Assembly: GCF_050947875.1 (NCBI RefSeq)
Contig: NW_027460291.1
Coordinates: 28,643,589-28,707,588, forward strand
DNA length: 64,000 bases
DNA from: Dermacentor variabilis
Taxonomy: Eukaryota; Arthropoda; Arachnida; Ixodida; Ixodidae
Direction of reading: 5' to 3'
The notes below the pieces were generated by a model that was not told the origin of the DNA, did not search any database, and saw nothing but the letters and a program-made list of their open reading frames with translations. The translations under genes were made by a program, and so were the position numbers. Each line of letters begins with the position of its first letter. Within the stretch, counting starts at the first letter, position 1. Positions 40,988 through 50,270 of this stretch are shown in pieces.

Positions 40988-41967
40988 TTTTGTTCACTTC
41001 ACTTTGAATTACTCGGCGTTCCGACGCAGAAACTCGATACGGTCGTCGGTGAATAGGAGTAGCATCGCCAGTAAGAATCCGATGCTTGACCGCCAGCGGC
41101 TGGCCTAAAGGGCTATCGTCGAAGTCGAAAATATCTCTGTAGGACGATAATACTTCGCAACGGTCTTCAGCCTGCGCAGAAGACAGGTCCGTCGAAACCA
41201 TTTTCTGTATCTTAATTGGGATCGGCGGCTGAGGCTGGCGCGATGGGCCTGCTAAGCTCGCAAGAAGCATCGGTCGATAAAGTTGCCACTTGATGGTCGC
41301 CGAGAAAATCAACGTTGGCAAGGCAGATACCTTGCGGTAGAATTTGCTTTGCCTATCCAAAGTTAAAGATAGGCATGAAAGTGCGGTTCGCAGTAATAGT
41401 AAGTATATTGTGAGGCACAGTAACGTCATACTGCAGTGGAATGTCGGGCAGAGGAGGGACGAGGTACTCGCCATCAGGAACTGGTGGGGAAGACAAGAGT
41501 TCAACATAGGCTATTGATTTTGGCGGCAGGCGACTAAAGCCGGTGGGCCTTAGGCGGCACTGGGGTGCGTCAGAAGGTTCTGCGACAATCGGCAACTCAA
41601 GGCGAAGGGTACTGGCAGAGCAGTCAATAAGAGCAGAATGCGCGGAGAGAAAATCGAGGCCGAGAATGAGGTCGTGGGGGCAATGAGCAATCACGGTGAA
41701 GAGGACAGGAGTGTGGCGGCCGGCGATGCTAACACGTGCCGTACACATGCCTATGATAGGCACAGTACTGCCATCCGCAAAGCGGACGACGCGTGTCGAC
41801 GCTGGGGTGAGGAGCTTCTTCAGTCGTCGTCGGAAGGCAGCACTCATAACAGAAAGATGTGCACCTGTATCGATGAGTGCCATGACAGGATAGCCATCAA
41901 CGTCAACGTCAAGAAGGTTTTGGTTCGTGTGTAACGTGAGCAGAGGATTTGAGGGCAGGGTGGACAA
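40988..41967 (-). pseudogene. Gypsy 1 protease and N-terminal RT
   Basis: Aspartic protease: VMALIDTGAHLSVMSAAFRR near 41890-41840 (DTGA active site intact), RVVRFADGSTVPIIGMCTAR and HCPHDLILGLDFLSAHSALI near 41690. After a frame change near 41360 the RT N terminus is SPLGQPLAVKHRILTGDATP with HRRPYRVSASERRVIQSEVN, ending at 40992. There the composite element interrupts the codon series; RT resumes at about 40531 (KNIIEPSSSD). Confidence 0.87.
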
Positions 41968-43181
41968 CGCAGCTTCGCCTCCAGAAGCTGCAGTGCCTAG
42001 TTTTCCGGCTGGATCCGGGAGGCGATAGGCGACGGAGAGAAGCGACAGGGTTGGAGTGAACGAGACTGATGGCGGCGAGGTGAGGGCAAGCGGCTGTAGC
42101 GAAGGTTCGGGGCAGGAGCATCAGCGGCAATGAGTTCATGGCGGGTGGCATAGGGAACAGAAGGGCCAAAGGGGCGGGAATGAGCGGCGGTGTATATCCG
42201 AGGAGGCGGTGGCCATCGGTTGCGGCAGTGACGAGTGACGTGGCCGATGCGACAGCAGTGGAAGCAGATCGGCCTGTCATCAGGGGTACGCCATTCGGAC
42301 GGGTTGCGGCGAGATGTGGCAGAAAAGGACTACCGGGGACGAGGAGGGCTGCTAGAGAACTGGGGAACCGTGGGTGGAGACGATGAACACACGGAGTTGA
42401 GACCCATGTTCTCAAATTCCCGTCTGACGACAGACTGAATCATCGCAATCGTGGTTGCTGGTGGATATGGAGGCGTTGCGGAGAAAGCTGGCAAACAGGC
42501 GGCCTCGAGCTCACGGCGAACAATACGGGTTACGTTGACAAAGGGGATGGTCTGACGCGGTCGACCCTCACATATCGACGTAGCAGCAATGTTTGGTAGC
42601 CGCGTGATGTGATGTGCGATACGGCGGCTCTTAGCTTGTTCAAGGCGACGGCATTCTTTGATGATGGCGTCGATAGTCGAGACGTGGCCGAAAACAAGCA
42701 AATTTAAAGCATCGTCGGCGATGCCTTTTATCACATGCGACACTTTATCCGCTTCAGACATAGTATCGTCTGCTTTGCGGCAGAGAGCCAAGATGTCGAG
42801 GATGTATGAAACGTACAGCTCAGTAGATGTCTGAACACGAGACGCAAGAGCCTTTCTCGCGGCAGCCTAGCACTCAATGGGGTCGCCGAACAGTTCCCTG
42901 AGCTTTCCTTTGAAGCTGTCCCAACTGTTTACCTCGTCGTCATGCGTTTGGTGCCACACGCGTGGGGTGCCGCCGAGATAAAAGATGACATTGGCGAGCA
43001 TGATCGTTGGGTCCCACCTGTTATTAGCACTGGCGTGTTCGTATAGCTTGATCCATTCGTCAACGTCCTCTCCCTCCAGGCCAGAGAACATACCAGGGTC
43101 GCGATGTTGGGCAACCGTGATGATTGGAGCAGTCGGACAAGCCGAAGCCGTTGCAGAGGCGGTCTCGTCACCGGAAGGCAT
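41968..43181 (-). pseudogene. Gypsy 1 gag
   Basis: Starts MPSGDETASATASACPTAPI at 43181. Capsid-like region GLEGEDVDEWIKLYEHASAN, NVIFYLGGTPRVWHQTHDDE and WDSFKGKLRELFGDPIEC, with a stop at 42867-42869. It continues in the 42330-42791 frame (DTMSEADKVSHVIKGIADDA, IIKECRRLEQAKSRRIAHHI). After another stop, a zinc knuckle CFHCCRIGHVTRHC lies near 42275-42235. Role: particle coat and RNA packaging. Three stops or frame changes interrupt it. Confidence 0.85.
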
Positions 43182-43255
43182 GGTGACAAGCTCGATGTAC
43201 CGACCACTCCGCAGTTCCGTGGTGAGGACGGTGATCGCTGACCTCCACCAGAATG

Positions 43256-43296
43256 TTACGTGTGGAAATACACTGGTGAAAGAGGCTATACACAGG

Positions 43297-43342
<46 letters not shown>
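43256..43342 (-). repeat. Truncated 5' LTR of Gypsy 1 joined to (TA)n
   Basis: The plus strand TGTTACGTGTGGAAATACAC, AAGAGGCTATACACAGGC matches the first 45 bases of the 37827 LTR, then turns into a (TA)n tract (about 43299-43342). The primer-binding site should lie just inside (43240-43255, minus strand TTCTGGTGGAGGTC); I could not assign the tRNA. Confidence 0.8.
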
Positions 43343-43345
<3 letters not shown>

Positions 43346-43459
43346 CTTGATAACTTGAGGGGACTCGTGAGTGTGATCGTTGCGCAATGTCTTCGGGGCG
43401 TATTAAAGGTCGTGCTTACTGTTACGTCACACGTGGTTGCTCCTCGGTCCCCCGTCCTC

Positions 43460-44515
43460 TGCTCGCCCGCTCTACCTCCTGGAGCTTCGCTCAGGGCACC
43501 CGTTCTGCCAGCTGTCCGCCAGCATGCCGCAGGACCACCCATCTTGCACTTCTACATCTAAAATCTTGGCTCCGGCTGCCGCAGCCTTTCCGGCCACCTT
43601 GGATCGTCTGAGCGCCGCAGCGCGATCTCCATCTGTTAGCTGGCCTTCGCGGTGAAGATGTGGAGGATTGGCTTGACAGCTACGACCTGGTGAGTTCTGC
43701 TAACCGTTGAGACGGGGCGCTAAAGCTACGCCACGTTTCCTTCTATCTCACGGGCGTAGCGAAGATTTGGTTGACGAGATTGACTTCACTGACTGCAGTA
43801 CTTTCAAACAGCAGCTCCCACAAGTTTTGACACTCTGGTGATTCGTTCCGCCCTCGCGAAGAAGGCACTGGACACTCGCAAGCAACAGCTCAGGTCCTAC
43901 TCAAGTCCTACAGCAAGTTCTATACCTTGTATATAGAGGATGTCCTCGCTCATTGTCGCCGTGTCAACGCGTCCATGACAGAACGAGACAGAGTGCGCCA
44001 CGTACACAAAGGCATGGGGACTATCGGCTTCAATGCGTTGGCCATCAAGGACCCGGCAACCGTTGCTGATATTCTACCTAGGTGCCGGCGCCTTGACGAA
44101 CTCGGATCTGTACGAATGCCGCCGGACACCCCTGAAGCCAACCCCACCGCCGATCCCTCTATGCGTGCAATGGTCCGTGAAATCATATGAGAAGACCTGC
44201 AGTCTCTTGGCTTCTCGGCAGGTCATATTCTTTCCCACGCCTCCAGTACTATTTTACGTGACGTTGTCAAGGAGGAGTTGGCATCCATGACTGGTACTGT
44301 GTATACAGACTCTCTAGCCCCTAAGCCCCCACCAACATACGTGCATCCTTCCATCGATGCCTCCAAGACCGATGCCGACCCACTTGGCTTCGATGCCTTC
44401 CAACGCAGCTAACCAACCTTACTATCCGCCATGGCGTCCGATTCGACCTATCTGCTACTGCTGTGCATCTCGTGGCCACATCGCATGTTTCTGTTAAATT
44501 CGCCGTCATACATTT
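43460..44515 (+). pseudogene. Gag relic of a second Gypsy lineage, sense
   Basis: By conceptual translation this has a leader (43460-43650), then EDWLDSYDLVSSANR near 43661 and LRHVSFYLTGVAKIWL near 43722 (capsid start). The frame 43927-44190 reads YIEDVLAHCRRVNASMTERD, RVRHVHKGMGTIGFNALAIK and ILPRCRRLDELGSVRMPPDT. Further on, the segment near 44460-44500 encodes CYCCASRGHIACFC, a complete CX2CX4HX4C zinc knuckle. Frameshifts separate the parts. It stands head-to-head with Gypsy 1 and differs from the Gypsy 1 gag in sequence. No pol region follows. Confidence 0.75.
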
Positions 44516-45469
44516 ATGTACTTACTGAGGTGAAACTTACTAAAGCGCATTGGTCATTACGGGACCCATCTATAAGGCCCTTGCGGACTATGTATCACCG
44601 CTTTGTTTCCAAGGGGATGCCATTAGAGGTCATATTCATGGGCAGCACATCGCTTCCTTGGTTTTGATGACGCGCGCGACAAATCTTTTTTTTTCACGCT
44701 CTAGAACACTATGCGCAGCAAACGCCCACCCTGTTGGCGACGCGAAAGCACCCATGCAAGGAAAACGGTGTAGTAGAGGTGTTCCAAGATACGCGGAGGG
44801 CAACACAGCTTCACGAACCCTAGCTTAGCGTTACATGACTGTGCTGGCCACCGTCGTTGGTGCAAGCAAGCACCTTGCGCCCTATGCAAAGCAGCCGGTC
44901 ACCTTCTTACTGCAAAGTCAGGGAAAGAGGTGAAGAATGCTTTGCATTATACATTTGAGCCACAAATGGGCTGTGCCTATGTCCTACGACTGTTTTTAAT
45001 GAGAAGATAACTTCCTTCTCAACATGTACACCTGTCCATCCCATTACAAGAATAACAGGTTTTCGACTAGGCATATCTTATGGCCTCGATCCCTACTGTC
45101 ATATCTTAGTGCTCCCACTAGAAATATAATTTTCGCGGAAAATTATTTGACAACTTTTGACTTGGAGTTTAGTACTGTGCCTGGTGCATAGCGTCGACAA
45201 AATGCACATTAAAAAATAAATTTTATATTTTATCAGCCCTAATGGTGTCCCATACATTTGCGTACTGTGCTCTCGAAAGTTTGTCATTGTTTTCTCTACT
45301 CGAAAGCGCTTGTGCTAATAGTACTGTTTGTCAGTTGGGCGATGTCTCTTCACCTGCTTTGAAGCATCTCGCAATATTCTGATAGGCTAGTTCAGCTCTA
45401 CTCTGTTATTGAGATTGAAATGGAAGTGTACGCTTTGTATGGTAACATTTTCCATTTAGCAATGAAGTA
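44516..45469. other. No gene recognised
   Basis: Sequence between the gag relic and the Tigger-type transposon. Frames are short; no domain is identified. Part may be remnant Gypsy pol too decayed to see. Confidence 0.4.
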
Positions 45470-45533
45470 CAGTGCAGTCCACTTATAACGATATCGAGAA
45501 AGACGAAAATATGATCGTTATAACCGATGATCG

Positions 45534-46423
45534 CTATATCAGGACTGCAGTTATAAAAAAAAATTTTTTTAAACGCGGAACATACCTTTGCAGCTCCGAA
45601 CTCCAATTCGCTACTTGCTCTAAAGAATATATGATGTAGACAGTAGGCCGTAAAAAACAAACTTTATTTCTAGCGCCAATGACCGTGTCAATGGTTAGGC
45701 GCGCCGAATAGTCCGAAATCTGCACTTGCTTTTGCGGCAGCTTCAGATTCACAACCGCGGTGTGCATGGATTCCAGCTGCTGCGCGAACACTGGCGGCAA
45801 TCCTTTAGCATGCATAACATCAATTAAGGAGTCGATCGACGACAGTGCACTTTGCGTGGACATCGTGGTCGGGGTCAAGGAGCCACTGTCGATCTCGTTG
45901 TCACTGTCGCTGATGCCGTCGCCACCGTCGCACAACTTTGCCGTCTGTCGAGACAGTACATCTTCGGCGATCGCCTCGTCGGTGACTTCATCGCAGAACG
46001 AGGCAGCACTGTCTGCAGTCAAAAACTCCTCCTTCGACACAACACCTGTGTCACCAGTAGGAACGAGATCCCAGAGCTCGGTATGTCAGCGACTTCCACC
46101 GGGTCGGTCTCAGCGGGTTGGGGAAGTTCGTCCTTACGCACAAAGCCCGCCTTCTTGAAGCAATTGGTGATGAACCACTGGTAAAGCGCCTCTTCAACAT
46201 CGGCGTACAAAGGATCTATAACCCTTTTCCGCCGATCGGCATGGCCGCTGATAGCTCCTGCCTTCACAATCGCGGTGCTCCCGGTTTTCAAGATGGTTGA
46301 TATCGTTAACTGGACGAGCTCATACTTCTTCACGAGGGCGCTCACCTTGAAGCCGCATCGAGAGTGCTGCAAAATATCCATCTTTGTGTCAAGCGACACA
46401 GCTTTGCGCTCTGTCGGCGCCAT
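45534..46423 (-). pseudogene. Tigger-type transposase, DDE core deleted
   Basis: The ATG at 46423 opens MAPTERKAVSLDTKMDILQH with SALVKKYELVQLTISTIL, the CENP-B/pogo N-terminal helix-turn-helix, then DPLYADVEEALYQWF, the start of the second DNA-binding domain. At about 46173 this passes straight into TNCFKKAGFVRKDE, which lies near the C terminus of Tigger proteins, followed by the acidic tail (FLTADSAASFCDEVTDEAIA, SLIDVMHAKGLPPVFAQQLE). The whole catalytic D-D-D/E region (roughly 300 residues) is absent. A frame change near 46040 splits the tail. A DNA-binding product without catalysis is conceivable but unproven. Confidence 0.85.
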
Positions 46424-46677
46424 CTTCTAACTGGGTTGAACCATTTGAACCGTTGGTTGCACGCTGCTCCGGTGGCGTCAGCCTGCTATCGCGAGAGAGA
46501 CGCGGGACGGGCGCCACCGCGCCGCTTTGCTTGTCGCTTTTTAACGCGACAGCGTTAAGGAGCTCGTGTCGCAGAAAAGCCGGTGTCGGTGTCGGCGGCG
46601 TTGGCCGTGAGCGATAAATCCCATGAATAAAAAATCCCATGAACTTCATGAATAAAAAACAACTTGCAAGATGGGCT

Positions 46678-46744
46678 GGGTGGGAATCGAACCAGGGTCT
46701 CCGGAGTGTGAGACGGAGACGTTACCACTGAACCACGAGTTCGA
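46678..46744 (-). other. tRNA-like pol III promoter in composite copy 2
   Basis: Same A-box (TGGTTCAGTGGTA) and B-box (GGTTCGATTCC) arrangement as in copy 1. The LINE insertion lies directly at its 5' side (minus-strand sense), separating it from the upstream half of the element. Confidence 0.75.
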
Positions 46745-46754
46745 TTTTTTTTTC

Positions 46755-46760
46755 TTTATT
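46755..46760 (-). promoter_or_regulatory. Polyadenylation signal of the Tx1-like LINE
   Basis: AATAAA on the minus strand directly before a nine-base A tract (plus-strand T-run 46745-46753). It marks the 3' end of the LINE transcript. Confidence 0.75.
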
Positions 46761-46857
46761 GCATGGAATTATCGTTACTGTCAAACCGATGCAGTTATAT
46801 TACATATGATCATACAAGAGAAACAAATTCACAGAAAGTATACAGTCCAATGACAGT

Positions 46858-47420
46858 TCAAAATTCTGGTAAACAAACACAAGCGTCCAGACGCGAAATC
46901 CATTCAGGGACAGGATCATATGTAGCCACTACACTCCGGACTTGAGCAGTCTCTTCTCGGAAGATAGACCTTGTCGAGCGAGGTGGCTCGGCATGTCTGT
47001 CGATCATTCGACTTCTCCATAATGAATAAAGTCCTAATAACATAAACAAATCATATGGTGTATTACTGGCTGTCTTTTTGAAAGGAAGGAACCGGATACC
47101 ATAACATGTGAGAGGAAAGTCTTTTTTGATAGTTCGTTGTAAAATGTCCCAAAAAAGAAATGCGTCACGACAAAGTATAAAGCAATGTTCTATTGTCTCG
47201 GGTTGATTGCAAAGCCTACAATTTGTATTCCAGGGTACATACAGTCCTTTTTCCTGAAGCCACGTTTTAACTGGCAGTGTGGAGGTGTGCAGCTTAAAGA
47301 AAAACGTTTTCGCTGCTGGCGCAATGCACATTCTACGGACACGGCAAAGAACATCTTGACCAAATAGAGACAGATACGGCTTTCGGTACAGAGGTTCAGG
47401 GAAAAGGTTATCTATAAGTG
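46858..47420 (-). pseudogene. Tx1-like LINE ORF2 C terminus, shifted by one frameshift
   Basis: In the frame after the shift the sequence reads TSLNPALIDNLFPEPLYRKP, YLSLFGQDVLCRVRRMCIAP and AAKTFFFKLHTSTLPVKTWL. It continues with the zinc-binding CRLCNQPETIEHCFILC (CX2C..H..C) and a terminal VPEWISRLDACVCLPEF before the stop at 46858-46860. L1/Tx1 ORF2 proteins usually carry such a C-terminal Cys-His motif. A one-base change near 47430-47445 separates it from ORF2; without it the protein would be about 1130 residues. Confidence 0.85.
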
Positions 47421-47426
47421 CTGGAT

Positions 47427-50261
47427 TTAGCGACGTGCGATTAACGGAAACAAATATTCAAGGTTGAATCTGGCTTTTAAGAATGAAATAGTGTCGACAA
47501 GTTCCTTTAAGAAGCCCCATAACGGTAGTTCTTGAGCAAAGTTTGTCGTGACAAAAAGAAAAGGGACGTGTGACGCAAGACGTGCTCGATTAACTGCGAG
47601 AAGGAATGGATGACGGACATTTTTAAGGTAAAATAAGCGCATGACCAATTGTCGCACAAACAAATGCACAAGACCCAGGCCGCCCTTTTCAAGCGGGAGA
47701 AAAAGGTTGTCCCTTCTCATGGCTTCCCATGATGAATGCCAAATAAAACATGCAAATATTCTATGAAATGCCTGGACATGGACACGTGAGCAGTGCAAGA
47801 CCTGCAGAACATAAAGAAGCTTAGAAGCGAGAAATGTATTGCATGCCTTAGCTCTCGCAAAAATGGAGAGATTACGTCCTTGCCAGGTTGTCACCTTTCG
47901 ACGGATAGTGGTTATCGTGGACGCCCAATGGGGTCCACTATTATGGAAGTTATCGAGAGGTACTCCAAGATATCGCAACGGAGACTGATTCCAATGAATA
48001 TTCGCGAATGCAGAGGGAGTGAGAGCCCACATGCCTAGCCAAAAGCCTGTACTTTTATCAAAATTTACAGTAGCTCCTGCAGTCTCACAGAAACGCAGCG
48101 TAGCGTTTATTGCCTTGGTGACGCTTGGCTTATCGACGCAAAAGAAGGCAATGTCATCTGCATAAGCTAGCACTTTAATTTCCTCATCGGCATACATATA
48201 TCCTTTAATGCTCGAGTCGCAAAGCACGCTTAAGCAAAGCGGTTCTAAGTATATGGCGAAGAGTAAAGGCGAGAGCGGACAACCTTGACGAATGGATGAC
48301 TTTACTTGTACTATATCTGAGAGGGTACGGTTCACAATTAGCTTTGTAGTGCAGTGTTTATAACAAAGTGTTATACCATTGTATAATACATCCCCTAACT
48401 GAAGATGTCGCAGTAGTTGGAATAAAAATTCGTGTTGAACCTTATCAAAGGCTTTGGCGAGGTCAATCTGGAGAAGAGCTACTTGATCCGTACTACCCTC
48501 TATGCACTCAAGGACTGAACGTGCGATATGAACATTTGTCTGTATAGAGCGGCCTCGAATTCCGCATGTTTGATGATCACCTACTAATTTAGTAATGACT
48601 GTCTGCAATTTATTTGTCAGTATTTTTGCAAATATTTTGTAATCCACGTTACATAATGATATCGGCCTATATCCGTTTACTCTCTTTATTGTTTCATCAT
48701 CAGTGCTTTTTGGTATTAAGGTTGTGTGGCCCTGATAGAAAGATGGAGGAAGCTCACCATATTGATAGGCTGCCTCGAAAAGCTGCTGCAGAAAAGGACA
48801 CAGGAATTCCTGAAATTTTATATAAAATTCAGCACTAAGGCCATCAGGACCAGGCGTCTTGTTCTTCTGCAGCGTTTCGACGGCAAAATTAATTTCTTCT
48901 CGAGTTATTGGCCCATCAACGCTGAGTCGATCATCTTCTTCTAAGTATGGCATAAGCGAAATAAGCTGATCAGTGTTTTCTTCGTATCCATTCTGAGGCC
49001 TAACTGCAGCGAAAATATCTTTATAGTGAGCTTCAAATAGGCTTATTATTTGGGACGTGTCTGTGTATATAGACCCACCAGACTCAATTTCTAATATTTG
49101 CTTGGAAAGCGCGTATCGCTTCTCATCACCGAGAGCCCTTTTTGCGGGCTGTTCCTCTGTGAAGCGAGTTGTGCGTGAACGAACCATTGCTCCTTTGTAC
49201 ACTTCCGTCTCATATTTCTGTATTTGTGCGCGAACTGTGTTTATTTCATCGCTATACAACCCTGGTTCCTGGCTTTCGAAAGCGTGCAGCTTGTGAAGTA
49301 GATCATGAAGATAATGCCTTTCAGCTTTTTTTCTTTGAGACAGCTCACATGAAATGGCAATCGCCTCATTTTTTACTCTATTTTTGAACATTTCCCATCG
49401 AGCAAACAAAGGAAGCTGTTGACATTGTGTTATTTCTAGCCATAATTCTTTCACTTTGTTTACAAAACTTTCCTCTCGCAAAAGTTGTGTATTAAGTTTC
49501 CACAGTTCCCAGTTTGGAGCAAACCTGCGGAATTTTCGGGGACCCCATGAAACAGCTACTAAACAGTGGTCTGTGAAAAATACAGGCTTCACGGCGTAGT
49601 TGTGAATGTTAGACCAGAGACTCGTCGAAACATACACACGATCAAGTCGAGCATGGGAGACGCCTTGAAAGTGCGTGAACCGCACCCAAGATGGTGTGTA
49701 GGCGCCCACGTCTATTAGATTGTGATCTTCCGTTAACTGATGCAGGAAAGCAGCACTTGCATCATAACGATTAGTTAGGTATGAGTGGTCTCTGGAATGA
49801 CAAACACAGTTGAAGTCACCCAACAGTACCAAATCTCTGTCAGTATCTAGGAGCGGAGCAAGTGAGAGGAAGAAAGCCTTCCTGTCACTCACTTTTGAGG
49901 GAGCATAAACGCAAATAAATCGCCAATTACGGGAATGAAAAGAGAGGTCACAGCATATAAGGCGGCCTTTCCCATCAACACGCAGCGACAATGAAGAATG
50001 ATTTAACTGCTTTCTGACTAACAAAAAGCATCCAGCGGAAGCACCACATGCTTGGCTAATACACACCTCATAATCAGGTTGAAAAGTTTGCAGCGCAAGG
50101 TTGACATCACCAGCAGACGATATCTTTGTCTCTTGCACTGCACCAACATCAACTTCATGCTGCCTAAGCACGTGTAGTAACTGCTGCTGACGCCTTATAT
50201 TCCTCAGCCCACGTACGTTGAGTGTCGCTACACATAAGGGGAGGGTGAAGGCGGTAGCCAT
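47427..50261 (-). CDS. Tx1-like LINE ORF2 (endonuclease-reverse transcriptase)
   Basis: The first ATG is at 50261, seven bases after the ORF1 TAG; an upstream GTG in frame at 50270 follows the stop directly. Endonuclease: LCVATLNVRGLRNIRRQQQL, DVGAVQETKISSAGDVNLAL, LLGDFNCVCHSRDHSYLTNR and KPVFFTDHCLVAVSW. RT: ETLQKNKTPGPDGLSAEFYI, VNGYRPISLCNVDYKIFAKI, ALLQIDLAKAFDKVQHEFLF (motif A), SIRQGCPLSPLLFAIYLEPL (motif B), VLAYADDIAFFCVDKPS (motif C, near 48165-48130) and SPLRYLGVPLDNFHNSGPHW. The frame is 944 codons without an internal stop and with catalytic residues present. It ends in IARR at a frameshift; the true C terminus is the separate frame 46858-47420. Confidence 0.9.
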   Translation of the reverse strand: MATAFTLPLCVATLNVRGLRNIRRQQQLLHVLRQHEVDVGAVQETKISSAGDVNLALQTFQPDYEVCISQACGASAGCFLLVRKQLNHSSLSLRVDGKGRLICCDLSFHSRNWRFICVYAPSKVSDRKAFFLSLAPLLDTDRDLVLLGDFNCVCHSRDHSYLTNRYDASAAFLHQLTEDHNLIDVGAYTPSWVRFTHFQGVSHARLDRVYVSTSLWSNIHNYAVKPVFFTDHCLVAVSWGPRKFRRFAPNWELWKLNTQLLREESFVNKVKELWLEITQCQQLPLFARWEMFKNRVKNEAIAISCELSQRKKAERHYLHDLLHKLHAFESQEPGLYSDEINTVRAQIQKYETEVYKGAMVRSRTTRFTEEQPAKRALGDEKRYALSKQILEIESGGSIYTDTSQIISLFEAHYKDIFAAVRPQNGYEENTDQLISLMPYLEEDDRLSVDGPITREEINFAVETLQKNKTPGPDGLSAEFYIKFQEFLCPFLQQLFEAAYQYGELPPSFYQGHTTLIPKSTDDETIKRVNGYRPISLCNVDYKIFAKILTNKLQTVITKLVGDHQTCGIRGRSIQTNVHIARSVLECIEGSTDQVALLQIDLAKAFDKVQHEFLFQLLRHLQLGDVLYNGITLCYKHCTTKLIVNRTLSDIVQVKSSIRQGCPLSPLLFAIYLEPLCLSVLCDSSIKGYMYADEEIKVLAYADDIAFFCVDKPSVTKAINATLRFCETAGATVNFDKSTGFWLGMWALTPSAFANIHWNQSPLRYLGVPLDNFHNSGPHWASTITTIRRKVTTWQGRNLSIFARAKACNTFLASKLLYVLQVLHCSRVHVQAFHRIFACFIWHSSWEAMRRDNLFLPLEKGGLGLVHLFVRQLVMRLFYLKNVRHPFLLAVNRARLASHVPFLFVTTNFAQELPLWGFLKELVDTISFLKARFNLEYLFPLIARR

Positions 50262-50270
50262 TTTGCTCAC

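Larger units (their letters stand above)
37827..43342 (-). mobile_element. Ty3/Gypsy retrotransposon 1, antisense
   Basis: Order on the minus strand: truncated 5' LTR (43300-43256), gag (about 43181-41970), protease (41967-41600), RT (about 41100-39830, split by an inserted element at 40536-40987), RNase H (about 39825-39350), integrase (about 39150-38023) and 3' LTR (37986-37827). The order PR-RT-RH-IN and the integrase C-terminal YTGPHRVLR module identify the Ty3/Gypsy class. The element lies in a (TA)n tract on both sides. Stops, frameshifts, the insertion and changed integrase catalytic residues make it inactive. Confidence 0.9.
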
